Source: Sporosarcina sp. BI001-red (GTDB taxonomy: Bacteria; Bacillota; Bacilli; Bacillales_A; Planococcaceae). From it: a stretch of DNA of 64,000 bases. The notes below the pieces were generated by a model. The model was not told where the DNA came from. It made no database searches and worked only from the letters and a program-made list of their open reading frames with translations. Where the stretch lies: assembly GCF_003384035.1 (NCBI RefSeq), contig NZ_QQAK01000015.1:1-64000 (forward strand), written 5' to 3'. This document shows, piece by piece, positions 29,611 to 38,054 of the stretch (its first letter is position 1; each line of letters starts with the position of its first letter). Position numbers and translations under genes: made by a program.

Positions 29611-30312
29611 CTAACCCATCATCTCAACCCAATCAGGAACTTCCATAGTACATAATAAGCGGAGCTCTTCTTCGCGTTTATCTAGATAGGAGCTAGCCTT
29701 TTTTAAATCCAAATCGACGATGGCAGGATGGGTCATGATTTCAACAGACGTACATCCAAGACCTTGTAAATGTGAAAAAAGGTCTTCATTGGCACCATCT
29801 TCGTAGAAATTTAACCAAAGAGCATCGGTTAACAAGATATCCGGTTGATGTTTTAAGGAATCTGTATAACGAACCGGAACTTGGTAGTCGATGGCTAACT
29901 TGATGATCAGTTCCTTTAAAATACCCCATCCATGAACGTGATGATGGCTGTCAATATGATGCAGCGGCAAACCTGTCGCAAGAAACGCATCGAGTTGGGC
30001 TCGCCATTCTTTCTCTACCTCTTCTATATTGGGCGGATCCATTACTTCAAATGCATTCGTATACCGAAATACACCCTGTTCATTAACAAGTGTTGGTACA
30101 CCTATACTTAAGGGCTTGCCATACGTGAGAACGAGGTGGATGCCTATATGTAAGGAAGGCATTGTTTTTGCTTTTTCAATTGCATATTCCGTCGCAAGTC
30201 CATTCATCATTAACGTCGTAGATTGAACGAGACCGTGTATATGAGATTGAATAATCCCATCTGTTACCCCTTTGGTTAACCCGAAATCATCCGCGTTAAA
30301 AAGTACTTTCAT
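29611..30312 (-). CDS. ChbG/YdjC family carbohydrate deacetylase
   Basis: 233 residues. ATG is 7 nt after AGGAGG; a longer frame reaches into the upstream gene but has no start signal. Motifs of the family are FNADDFG (metal Asp8/Asp9), GIHLVLTYG and DSHHHVHG (metal His residues about 123-125), with EIMTHPAIVD near the end. In Escherichia coli ChbG removes one acetyl group from chitobiose-6-phosphate, which is needed before the GH4 enzyme can act. Here it is the second gene after the GntR repressor and divergent from GH4 and PTS genes, the same functional set. This favours a chito-oligosaccharide substrate for the module. Confidence 0.88.
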   Translation of the reverse strand: MKVLFNADDFGLTKGVTDGIIQSHIHGLVQSTTLMMNGLATEYAIEKAKTMPSLHIGIHLVLTYGKPLSIGVPTLVNEQGVFRYTNAFEVMDPPNIEEVEKEWRAQLDAFLATGLPLHHIDSHHHVHGWGILKELIIKLAIDYQVPVRYTDSLKHQPDILLTDALWLNFYEDGANEDLFSHLQGLGCTSVEIMTHPAIVDLDLKKASSYLDKREEELRLLCTMEVPDWVEMMG

Positions 30313-30331
30313 CCTCATCCCTCCTAGTTGG

Positions 30332-31066
30332 TTACAATCCTTCTTCTTCCAAGTAATTCCGACTAATGACGAAGTTTGTTTTGTCTCCTCTGAAATAAGA
30401 ACGTGAGTATTCAATAACCATTCCGTCTGCAGCTTCAGCAACTGTTTCAATATAGAAACACGGCAGGCCTTCTTTGTATTCCAAAAGGTGAGCTACCCGT
30501 TCATCAGGAAAGGCAATTTCAACATGCTCTGTAGTTTTGGCAATCTGCAGATGATAGTTTCTTTGAAGGGTTTCATACAGAGACGTCTCCGCGTGCTCTT
30601 TCGTAATACCAGGTGCTAGCTTCCAGGGAACGTAAGCAATTTCAAATTGTGTTGGTTCACCATTTGCTTTTCTTATGCGTTCAATCCGTTGAATGGGATC
30701 GTTGACTGAAACATTCAGTACTTGCACGAGAAACTCAGTCGCAGGAATCACTTGCAGACTAACGAGTGAAATTTCTGCTTTTTTACCTTGGACTGCGATT
30801 TGATCGCTATAGCGCTTCACGGTATGTGAAAGCGTCTGTTTCACTTTTTGTTCCGCAACAAAGGTACCATTGCCTTGTTTTCTAACGAGATATCCTTCTA
30901 TCGTTAGTTGCTTAAGTGCCGTTCGAACTGTGGTTCTACTAACGTTAAAGTCTTTACACAATTCTAGTTCAGTTGGAATTCTATCCCCAACCTTATAAGT
31001 CCCTGATTTTATGCGATTCAACAAGTCTTCTTTAATGTACGCATGAAGTGCTTGGTTTTTTTCCAT
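30332..31066 (-). CDS. GntR family (HutC/UTRA) transcriptional regulator
   Basis: 244 residues from ATG after GAAGGAGC. The winged-helix domain covers about 8-75 (GDRIPTELELCKDFNVSRTT and LVRKQGNGTFVA) and the UTRA effector domain about 95-235. HutC-subfamily members bind sugar phosphates; this one probably senses a phosphorylated disaccharide imported by the divergent PTS. It is 19 bp upstream of the deacetylase gene, so the two form an operon. The 285-bp divergent region holds a 17-bp palindrome that is a likely operator. Confidence 0.92.
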   Translation of the reverse strand: MEKNQALHAYIKEDLLNRIKSGTYKVGDRIPTELELCKDFNVSRTTVRTALKQLTIEGYLVRKQGNGTFVAEQKVKQTLSHTVKRYSDQIAVQGKKAEISLVSLQVIPATEFLVQVLNVSVNDPIQRIERIRKANGEPTQFEIAYVPWKLAPGITKEHAETSLYETLQRNYHLQIAKTTEHVEIAFPDERVAHLLEYKEGLPCFYIETVAEAADGMVIEYSRSYFRGDKTNFVISRNYLEEEGL

Positions 31067-31183
31067 TGCAATGCTCCTTCATTGGTGATGTTTAAAGTGT
31101 ACAAGATTTCAGATACAATAACAAATTACGCATATATGTAGCTACCTTTGAATAATATGTATTATTGTTATATACAACTATTT

Positions 31184-31200
31184 AAATGTATGATACATTT
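31184..31200. promoter_or_regulatory. Candidate GntR operator
   Basis: AAATGTATGATACATTT is a perfect dyad around a central G, in the divergent promoter region of the sugar module. A related TTGTTATATACAA half-match lies just upstream at about 31165-31177. The binding protein is inferred from position. Confidence 0.55.
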
Positions 31201-31311
31201 GATTTAGGAATTCCAAAAGTGTGACAAGTTAAATTACTTCGATTGTGTAGATAATCAGCTTGCACCAAGGATGTCCAAATACAAGTCTATTAATTTATTA
31301 CTACTTAAATT

Positions 31312-31327
31312 TTGAAACCGCTTTCAC
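31312..31327. promoter_or_regulatory. Catabolite-responsive element (cre) for CcpA
   Basis: TTGAAACCGCTTTCAC matches the cre consensus (WTGAAARCGYTTTCWN-like) at 14 of 16 positions, 25 bp before the GH4 start codon. CcpA bound here would repress the operon when glucose is present. Confidence 0.75.
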
Positions 31328-31351
31328 ATTGACAATAAAGGAGTTTTTAGC

Positions 31352-32668
31352 ATGAGTTTAAAAATCGTTATCATCGGTGGAGGATCTAGCTATACACCTG
31401 AAATCATTGAAGGAATCATTCGTCGTCATGATTCGTTTCCAGTAACAGACATGGTATTAGTAGACATTGAAGAGGGGAAGGAGAAATTAAGGATTGTTGG
31501 TGAGCTTTCAAAGAGAATGATTTTGAAATCTGGTAAGTGTATAAACATATCTTGGACATTGGATAGAAAAGAAGCCCTTGTAGGCGCAAATTTTGTATCA
31601 ACACAAATACGTGTTGGTGGTTTAGAAGCAAGAGCGAAAGATGAGCGAATCCCTTTAAGTCATGGTTTCATCGGCCAGGAAACGAATGGAGCAGGAGGAA
31701 TCTTCAAAGCGTTTCGGACGATTCCTGTCATGATGGAAATGGCGCAAGATATCCATGAAATCTGTCCAGACGCATGGATGATCAACTTTACGAACCCCGC
31801 AGGAATGATTACAGAAGCGTTGTTGAAGTATTCCGCGCATAAGAAAGTGATTGGAGTCTGTAACATTCCATTCAATATGCGACATTCAACCGCTGAAATC
31901 TTAGATGCTTCACCAAGTGATGTGGATATTGAATTCATCGGCATGAATCATTTTGTTTTTGGAAGAAAAGTGACCGTCAACGGCGTCGATCGGACAGAGG
32001 ATGTATTGAGCAAACTAAAGTCAGGGCTCGATTATTCGCCAGCTAATATTGTGAATCTAGGATGGTCTCAAACCTTCATAGACTCCATGAAACTGTTGCC
32101 CAATCCGTATCATCAATATTACTTCCAGATGAAAGATGTTCTGAAGAAGGATATTCAAGCGTTTAACGAACATGGCACGCGTGCCGAAAAAGTTCAGGAG
32201 TTAGAGAAATCGTTATTTGAACTCTATAAGAGCCCTGAACTGGAAGACAAACCGAAAGAGCTAGAAGAGCGTGGGGGCGCTTTTTATAGTGAAGTCGCCT
32301 GTAGCCTTATGGATTCCATTTATAATAATAGAAAAGACATTCAAACGGTAAATACCTTTAATAATGGTGCGATTCCTGATTTACCAAATGATGCAGTAAT
32401 TGAAGTGAACAGTGTGATTACGGGAAATGGACCAGAGCCAATTTCTGTTGGGCCGCTACCACTCACTATCAAAGGGATCGTTTGCGAGATGAAAGCATTT
32501 GAGGAACTTGTTATTCAAGCAGGGCTATCTGGTAATTATCATGATGCATACGTTGCAATGCTCATGAATCCACTTATGCGAGACGAAAAGGGAAGTAAAA
32601 TGGTACTTGATGAGTTGCTAGCAGCTCACAAAGAGTACCTACCACAATTCAAGGGGGAATTGGAATGA
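31352..32668 (+). CDS. GH4 6-phospho-beta-glucosidase (NAD- and metal-dependent)
   Basis: 438 residues from ATG behind AAAGGAG. Family 4 signs in order: the dinucleotide loop IIGGGSSYTPE, NFTNPAG at 145-151, the metal ligands Cys170 (CNIPF) and His200 (GMNHF), and ERGGAFYSEVA later. GH4 enzymes cleave phosphorylated disaccharides by a redox-elimination route with NAD+ and Mn2+. It is first in an operon with a lactose/cellobiose-type PTS, as licH and chbF are. Substrate should be a PTS product such as cellobiose-6-P or deacetylated chitobiose-6-P. It ends in an ATGA overlap with the IIC gene. Confidence 0.93.
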   Translation: MSLKIVIIGGGSSYTPEIIEGIIRRHDSFPVTDMVLVDIEEGKEKLRIVGELSKRMILKSGKCINISWTLDRKEALVGANFVSTQIRVGGLEARAKDERIPLSHGFIGQETNGAGGIFKAFRTIPVMMEMAQDIHEICPDAWMINFTNPAGMITEALLKYSAHKKVIGVCNIPFNMRHSTAEILDASPSDVDIEFIGMNHFVFGRKVTVNGVDRTEDVLSKLKSGLDYSPANIVNLGWSQTFIDSMKLLPNPYHQYYFQMKDVLKKDIQAFNEHGTRAEKVQELEKSLFELYKSPELEDKPKELEERGGAFYSEVACSLMDSIYNNRKDIQTVNTFNNGAIPDLPNDAVIEVNSVITGNGPEPISVGPLPLTIKGIVCEMKAFEELVIQAGLSGNYHDAYVAMLMNPLMRDEKGSKMVLDELLAAHKEYLPQFKGELE

Positions 32669-33969
32669 AAGGTAGGTTCATGGAGAAGTTTATTGAAATT
32701 GCTGGACGAATTGGGGCACAGCGTCATCTCGTAGCAATCCGTGATGGATTTGTAGCGATCATGCCGCTGATCATTGTGGGATCTTTCGCTATTCTCATCA
32801 ATAACTTTCCACCTTTAGGTTCTTTCAGTTTTGTTGAATGGATGAATGGTATATTAGGAGAAGGAAACTGGCAAGCGGTTGGAGGCAGTATATGGAACGG
32901 TACCTTCGCGGTCTTAGGATTGCTAGTCGCCTTTTCAATCGCCTATAATCTTGCCAAGTCTTATGAAGTCGATGGGTTGTCCGCAGGTTTGATCTCAGCG
33001 GCAGCATACATCATGCTTGTTCCAGTGACCGAAGATTGGGGATTGAATTTCGCTTGGCTAGGGGCCCAAGGACTATTTGTCGCCATCATCCTTGCACTTG
33101 TACTGACTGAGCTATTCCGAGTATTAGTAAACTCTAAATGGACGATCAAAATGCCAGAAGGCGTCCCTGAAGGTGTTGCACGATCGTTTAAGGCATTGAT
33201 TCCTGCGACGCTTATTTTGATTTTAGTAGGTTGTTTCCAAGCTTTAATGAGTGTGTTTGCTGAAATTAGTATATTTGAAGTGATATTCCAAGCGATTCAG
33301 GAGCCGCTACAAGGGCTCGGAAATACGCTGCCAGCTGCTATTTTAATTGCATTCTTGAATCACTTACTTTGGTTCTTTGGGTTACATGGTACGAACATTA
33401 TAGGGGCTGTTATGGAGCCGCTGTACCTTCCATTGATTCAGGAAAACTTAGAGTTGTTCAATAGTGGGGTTTCAGCATTCGATGTTCCCTATACAGTAAC
33501 GAAACCATTCCTAGATGCATATGTGTTCATGGGTGGATCAGGTACGACCATCGCATTAATTGCTGCGATATTCATCGTCATACGGAAACAGAAAAACCAC
33601 CCGTATCGGGAAGTGGGTAAACTCTCGGCGCCGGCTTCACTATTCAACATTAACGAGCCAGTGATCTTTGGATTACCGATTGTACTCAATCCAGCGATGC
33701 TAATTCCATTCATCATGATTCCAGTTATCTTAACAATTACGTCTTATTTCGCTCTCGCTACAGGGTTAGTACCGAAAACAGTTGCGATAATTCCATGGAC
33801 GACACCACCAATTTTAAGTGGTTACTTAGTAACCGGCGGAAGCTGGAGAGGAATTGCATTACAGATTTTCAACTTCGCAATTGCTACGATGATGTACATT
33901 CCATTTGTTATGGTAGGCGTCAGAGCGTTAAAACAACAGATGGGAGAGATTAAGGATGCACACAATTGA
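32665..33969 (+). CDS. PTS lactose/cellobiose-type EIIC permease
   Basis: 434 residues, starting in a 4-bp overlap with the GH4 gene. It has about ten hydrophobic segments. Conserved elements of the Lac family are GRIGAQRHLVAIRDGF at the N terminus, FFGLHGTNI, and the substrate-site motif FNINEPVIFGLPIVLNP. It moves a beta-linked disaccharide through the membrane and phosphorylates it with phosphate from IIB. Subunit order IIC-IIA-IIB with separate polypeptides is common in Bacillota. Specificity within the family cannot be read directly. Confidence 0.94.
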   Translation: MKGRFMEKFIEIAGRIGAQRHLVAIRDGFVAIMPLIIVGSFAILINNFPPLGSFSFVEWMNGILGEGNWQAVGGSIWNGTFAVLGLLVAFSIAYNLAKSYEVDGLSAGLISAAAYIMLVPVTEDWGLNFAWLGAQGLFVAIILALVLTELFRVLVNSKWTIKMPEGVPEGVARSFKALIPATLILILVGCFQALMSVFAEISIFEVIFQAIQEPLQGLGNTLPAAILIAFLNHLLWFFGLHGTNIIGAVMEPLYLPLIQENLELFNSGVSAFDVPYTVTKPFLDAYVFMGGSGTTIALIAAIFIVIRKQKNHPYREVGKLSAPASLFNINEPVIFGLPIVLNPAMLIPFIMIPVILTITSYFALATGLVPKTVAIIPWTTPPILSGYLVTGGSWRGIALQIFNFAIATMMYIPFVMVGVRALKQQMGEIKDAHN

Positions 33970-34294
33970 AGAAGTTCAAATGCTATCATTCACAATAATT
34001 TTACACGCGGGCAACGCTAGGTCCAGTTCAATGGAAGCGATTGCATTAGCGAAATCTTATAAGTTCGACGAAGCTCGTCAAAAGATAGAGGAAGCAAATG
34101 AAGAATTCACGGCCGCTCATCACCATCAGACAAATTTATTAACAGCAGAAGCCAATGGAGAAACGAATCCTGTAACTGTTATCTTAGTCCATGCTCAGGA
34201 TCACCTCATGACCGCGATGACAGTAAAAGAGTTAGCGAATGAGATGATTGATATGTACGAAAAGATGCAAGCCATTGAGGAGGATAAAAAATGA
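33956..34294 (+). CDS. PTS lactose/cellobiose-type EIIA
   Basis: 112 residues. ATG is within the end of the IIC gene (14-bp overlap) behind GGGAGAG. It is an all-helical Lac-type IIA with HAGNARSSSMEAI at the N terminus and the phospho-acceptor His79 in LVHAQDHLMT. It forms a trimer and takes phosphate from HPr to IIB. It overlaps the IIB gene by 4 bp. Confidence 0.95.
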   Translation: MHTIEEVQMLSFTIILHAGNARSSSMEAIALAKSYKFDEARQKIEEANEEFTAAHHHQTNLLTAEANGETNPVTVILVHAQDHLMTAMTVKELANEMIDMYEKMQAIEEDKK

Positions 34295-34593
34295 AAATCA
34301 TTTTAGTTTGTTCTGCAGGAATGTCGACATCAATGTTAGTGAAAAAAATGAAAGACTCTGCAGAAGCAAGAAACCTAGATGCAGAGATTAGTGCAGTTGC
34401 TGAATCCCAATTGAAAAATAACTTGGAAAATCTAGACGTAGTCTTGATTGGACCACAAGTCAGATACTTGGAAAAGAAAATTAAACAACAATTGGAACCT
34501 CAAGGTATAAAGGTAGATATCATCAATCAATTAGCTTACGGAATGATGAAAGGTGACCAAGTATTGGACCAGGCAATCGAGTTAATAGGGTAA
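34291..34593 (+). CDS. PTS lactose/cellobiose-type EIIB
   Basis: 100 residues, ATG in a 4-bp overlap with the IIA gene and behind GAGGATAAAA. IILVCSAGMSTSMLV carries the phosphocysteine Cys7 in the P-loop, and VVLIGPQVRY is the next conserved strand. It transfers phosphate from IIA to the incoming sugar on IIC. Last gene of the operon, followed by two hairpins. Confidence 0.95.
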   Translation: MKIILVCSAGMSTSMLVKKMKDSAEARNLDAEISAVAESQLKNNLENLDVVLIGPQVRYLEKKIKQQLEPQGIKVDIINQLAYGMMKGDQVLDQAIELIG

Positions 34594-34620
34594 TGTAAAA
34601 GATCTTGCACAACCTAGTCC

Positions 34621-34706
34621 AAGCAGCCGAATCATCTGGCTGCTTCGTCTTTTCTGAATAGGTAAAGTCTAGGTGAACCTTCATAACTAAGGGTTCGCCT
34701 TTTTTG
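34621..34706 (+). terminator. Double terminator after the PTS operon
   Basis: The first hairpin at 34621-34645 (AAGCAGCC with GGCTGCTT) is followed by CGTCTTTT. The second at 34671-34700 (AGGTGAACC with GGGTTCGCCT) is followed by six T. Together they insulate the next gene. Confidence 0.82.
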
Positions 34707-34815
34707 TTGGGAATTATGATGTCGGTAGACGTACTCGTTACATACATTCCTTCAGTCTAGGTTTCGTTACTTTTAAGGTATACTAGTGGAAAGTCGTAAA
34801 AAGGAGTGTGAACAT

Positions 34816-35715
34816 ATGCCCGACTTTGTAAAAGAGTATTTCCTAGGACTTGTTGATAGTTTGCAATCCACCTTGAAAACGCCGGATGCATACTTGAACA
34901 AAGTGGCATTGACAGCGGTGATACTTGTACTAGGACTGTTCTTGTATGTTCTACTCAAAAAAATAACTGCACGCAGTGGCAAAAATTTCACAAAGAAGAT
35001 TCAGTTACATAATGCAGCGAAGCAAACCGTGGTGACACTGACAATCGTTACAGTTTTATTCATATGGGTTCAAGCGATTAATGTTCTGATTTTGATTGCA
35101 TTATTAGTGGGCGTCATTGCGGTGTTCATGGTCAGAGGATTGACGAACAACATTATCGGTTATTTTGTCATTAAGTATCGAAAGTATTTCGAAATTGGAC
35201 ACCGTGTAGAAATTAATGGAATTATCGGGGATGTTATTGAAATCAATACAACCAGTTTCAAATTGTTAGAAGTCCGAAATGGGCTATCATCCGATTCGAA
35301 TACAGGACGCATTATTAAACTTCCGAATAGCATTATCTTCAATGAGTCTATTGAAATGGTCGGTGTCGCTAACACGTTTGTCTGGCATGAAATTAAGTAC
35401 GTCCTATCGTTTGATAGTGATTGGCAATTAGCTGAACGGATGATGTGCGAAGCAGGAGAGTCCTATTTCAACGAGACTGTTTTGCCACAACTCAAACAAA
35501 CGAATTCTCGCTTGGTGAATGAGCAAGAGGAAATGCGACCTGTGTTTTCAATAGATACGAATGATGCAGGAGTTGTTTTGGTTTTACGTTATTTAGTGGA
35601 CTATAAACAAGGAACGAGTGCGAAAACCAAGTTGCAAAGGACAATCTTGCCACAACTCATTGATCATCCAAACATCGAGTTTGCAGTTGTGGAAGTAAAG
35701 GTGTTCCGGGGATAA
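34816..35715 (+). CDS. Small-conductance mechanosensitive channel (MscS family)
   Basis: 299 residues from ATG 9 nt after AAGGAG; ten upstream codons lack a ribosome site. Three transmembrane segments lie between about 25 and 125. The pore-lining third helix is LIALLVGVIAVFMVRGLTNNIIG, with the Gly/Ala spacing of MscS. A beta domain follows (YFEIGHRVEINGIIGDVIEI, NGLSSDSNTGRIIKLPNSII), and an alpha/beta C-terminal domain. It opens under membrane tension and releases solutes on osmotic downshock. Confidence 0.9.
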   Translation: MPDFVKEYFLGLVDSLQSTLKTPDAYLNKVALTAVILVLGLFLYVLLKKITARSGKNFTKKIQLHNAAKQTVVTLTIVTVLFIWVQAINVLILIALLVGVIAVFMVRGLTNNIIGYFVIKYRKYFEIGHRVEINGIIGDVIEINTTSFKLLEVRNGLSSDSNTGRIIKLPNSIIFNESIEMVGVANTFVWHEIKYVLSFDSDWQLAERMMCEAGESYFNETVLPQLKQTNSRLVNEQEEMRPVFSIDTNDAGVVLVLRYLVDYKQGTSAKTKLQRTILPQLIDHPNIEFAVVEVKVFRG

Positions 35716-35774
35716 CCATGGTATATGGTGCAACAGAAGCACCTCAATTAGATGAAGGAAAGAAGGAAGTCCTT

Positions 35775-36305
35775 ATGACAGATATAACGAAACCTATTGA
35801 AGAGATAACGATCAGGAATGCACAGCCAGAGGACGCGGAGAGCATAGTTAAGTTTTACAATGTAGTCGGCGGTGAAACAGATTACCTATCTTTTGGTGGT
35901 GATGAATATCCCCAATCTGCGGATGCAGTGGCTGCGTCCATAAAAAATATGGAAGAAGAAAAAGGAAACTGTATGCTTCTTTTAATGGAAGGGGAAAGAA
36001 TCGTTGGAATGGGTACGATTGATTCCAGTACGAAACGTAGATTCCTTCACGTGGGGACATTAGGGATTGTCATACGCCAGTCGCATGCGGGAAAAGGCCT
36101 TGGCCTCTTGCTAATGAATGCATTGATCAACTGGTCCAAAGATAATGGACAAACTGAAAAAATCATGCTCGTCACTCGGGCAGATAATGAAGTGGCAATT
36201 GGACTTTATGAAAAACTTGGATTTAAGCAAGAAGGGGTATTCCACCAAGATTCGTTTGACGGAGAACGGTATTATGACAGCTTATCTATGGCACTTTTTC
36301 TGTGA
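35775..36305 (+). CDS. GNAT family N-acetyltransferase
   Basis: 176 residues from ATG behind AGAAGGAAG; a longer reading from ATG 35718 has a weaker GGGG site and adds a non-conserved leader. The GNAT core includes ITIRNAQPEDAESIVKFYN, LHVGTLGIVIRQSHAGKGLG (acetyl-CoA pyrophosphate loop RQSHAGKGLG) and ADNEVAIGLYEKLGFKQEGV. It transfers acetyl from acetyl-CoA to an amine; the acceptor is unknown. It starts 59 bp after the MscS gene, so the two may be co-transcribed. Confidence 0.88.
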   Translation: MTDITKPIEEITIRNAQPEDAESIVKFYNVVGGETDYLSFGGDEYPQSADAVAASIKNMEEEKGNCMLLLMEGERIVGMGTIDSSTKRRFLHVGTLGIVIRQSHAGKGLGLLLMNALINWSKDNGQTEKIMLVTRADNEVAIGLYEKLGFKQEGVFHQDSFDGERYYDSLSMALFL

Positions 36306-36309
36306 AAAC

Positions 36310-36351
36310 AAAAACTCTCCGACACTTATACAGTGTCTGGAGAGTTTTTTG
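36310..36351. terminator. Bidirectional terminator
   Basis: AAAACTCTCC and ACACT pair with AGTGT and GGAGAGTTTT in an interrupted stem with T run, between the convergent GNAT and MFS genes. Confidence 0.88.
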
Positions 36352-36358
36352 TATACAT

Positions 36359-37774
36359 TTAAGCATCTACTGAGGGTTTTTTCGGATCACGTATTGCAAA
36401 TGAGAGCAACAGTCCAAATGCTGCGATGCATCCCGCAACCACGAATGCGAAATTGACGCCGTCTATTTCTCCGGCTACCGAATTTCCGCTTGCTGCAGTG
36501 ATGGTAATCGTAACGAGCACTGCGGTTCCAACGGCTCCTGAGATCTGGCGGAAGGTGTTATTCATCGCCGTACCATGAGAAATCAGGTGATTCGGTAGCT
36601 GATTCAAACCAAGCGTTGTAGATGGCATCATGACCATTGCAATCCCAACCATTCGAATTGCGTTTAAGACTGCTAAATACGTAAATGTTGTATCTTGCGA
36701 CAAGTTTGCAAAGAAGAATGTTGTCACGGTTAAAATCGTAAATCCGATACGCAGCAGCCACTTTGCCCCGTATTTATCGAACAGCGTCCCTGTCAATGGA
36801 TTCATGATTCCCATGACAATTGCGCCTGGCAATAGCATAAGCCCTGAATGCAATGCGTTGAACCCAAGTAGGTTCTGCATGAAGATTGGAAGAATGACAG
36901 TTGTTGCAATCATCGAAGCGAAGACAATCATTCCAAGTCCAGTTGCAATGGAGAAGATGCTGTATTTGAATACACGGAATTCAAGGATTGGTTCTTCAAG
37001 TTTCAACTGTCTGTTGATGAACAAGAAGAGGGCAACTGCACCGACTACGAGTGAGATAAGTGTGTTAGGGCTTAGCCAGCCTAAGTTACCTGCAACACTG
37101 AAGCCATAGAGAAGACCGCCAAATCCTAATGTGGATAGAACAATTGACAGGTAATCCACTGTTGGATTTGTTTGCTTGGTGACGTTTTGCAGCAAGAAGT
37201 ACGCCGCAATGATGATCACAAGAGCGATTGGTAGGACTACGTAAAATACGCTGCGCCATGGGAAATTATCAACGAGGTAACCCGACAAACTTGGTCCGAT
37301 GGCTGGTGCGAATGCAATGACGAGACCAAACATTCCCATCGCTTTCCCGCGTTGTGAAACTGGGAAGATGAGGAACATGATCGTCTGCAAAAGCGGCATC
37401 ATAATACCTGCGCCAGCGCCTTGTAACACGCGTGCCACTAACAAGAAGGAAAAGTTAGGAGAGAAGGCACCGATAAGCGTACCTACCGCAAATGTCCCCA
37501 TGGCCGTCAGGAACAAACTTCGAGTAGTGAATTTTCCTATTAAGAAAGCTGTAATCGGAATCATGATCCCGTTGACGAGCATGAAAATCGACTGCAACCA
37601 CTGAACAGTACTTTCATTGATGTTGAGATCTTTCATAATCGGGGGGAGCGCAGTCGCTAGAAGCGTCTGGTTTAAGATTGTAATGAACGCACCAGACAAT
37701 AACACTGCAAGTAGTGGGATATGCTTTTTTAAATCGAACGTCTGGGAATCACCCAGTGTTTGTGAATTGACCAT
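36359..37774 (-). CDS. DHA2 family MFS drug exporter (EmrB/QacA type)
   Basis: 471 residues from ATG about 10 nt after GAGGTGAT; a GTG two codons earlier is also possible. About 14 transmembrane helices are predicted, with LNQTLLATALPPIMKDL in helix 1, RVLQGAGAGIMMPLLQT in the motif-C/motif-B region and FRQISGAVGTAVLVTI in the later half. It is expected to export drugs or toxic amphiphiles in exchange for protons. The promoter region has two direct repeats (37940-37959) that could bind a regulator. Confidence 0.92.
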   Translation of the reverse strand: MVNSQTLGDSQTFDLKKHIPLLAVLLSGAFITILNQTLLATALPPIMKDLNINESTVQWLQSIFMLVNGIMIPITAFLIGKFTTRSLFLTAMGTFAVGTLIGAFSPNFSFLLVARVLQGAGAGIMMPLLQTIMFLIFPVSQRGKAMGMFGLVIAFAPAIGPSLSGYLVDNFPWRSVFYVVLPIALVIIIAAYFLLQNVTKQTNPTVDYLSIVLSTLGFGGLLYGFSVAGNLGWLSPNTLISLVVGAVALFLFINRQLKLEEPILEFRVFKYSIFSIATGLGMIVFASMIATTVILPIFMQNLLGFNALHSGLMLLPGAIVMGIMNPLTGTLFDKYGAKWLLRIGFTILTVTTFFFANLSQDTTFTYLAVLNAIRMVGIAMVMMPSTTLGLNQLPNHLISHGTAMNNTFRQISGAVGTAVLVTITITAASGNSVAGEIDGVNFAFVVAGCIAAFGLLLSFAIRDPKKPSVDA

Positions 37775-37939
37775 TAACACTCATCACCTCATATTGGATT
37801 AGCAAATCCTAAAACACCTGTTAAAATGAAATCCGGACCTGACATTCTTTATATAATAGAGGTTATTGACCTAGACCTCAATTTTGCTGTTTGATGAATC
37901 CTATTCTTAATAGTTAGGATTGCCCTACAGCTCGTAAGT

Positions 37940-37959
37940 CATACCTAACCATACCTAAT
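37940..37959. repeat. Direct repeat in the divergent promoter region
   Basis: CATACCTAAC is followed at once by CATACCTAAT, a 10-bp direct repeat in helical phase. It lies about 165 bp upstream of the exporter gene and 95 bp upstream of the divergent gene. This looks like tandem sites for a regulator, but nothing identifies it. Confidence 0.4.
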
Positions 37960-38054
37960 TACGGCTAAGTCAAACTTCCTTTGCCTGGAAAGTGATAGCG
38001 CAGGACGATACGATATGAAAGAATAATTAAAAAACTGATTAAATGAGGAAAAAA

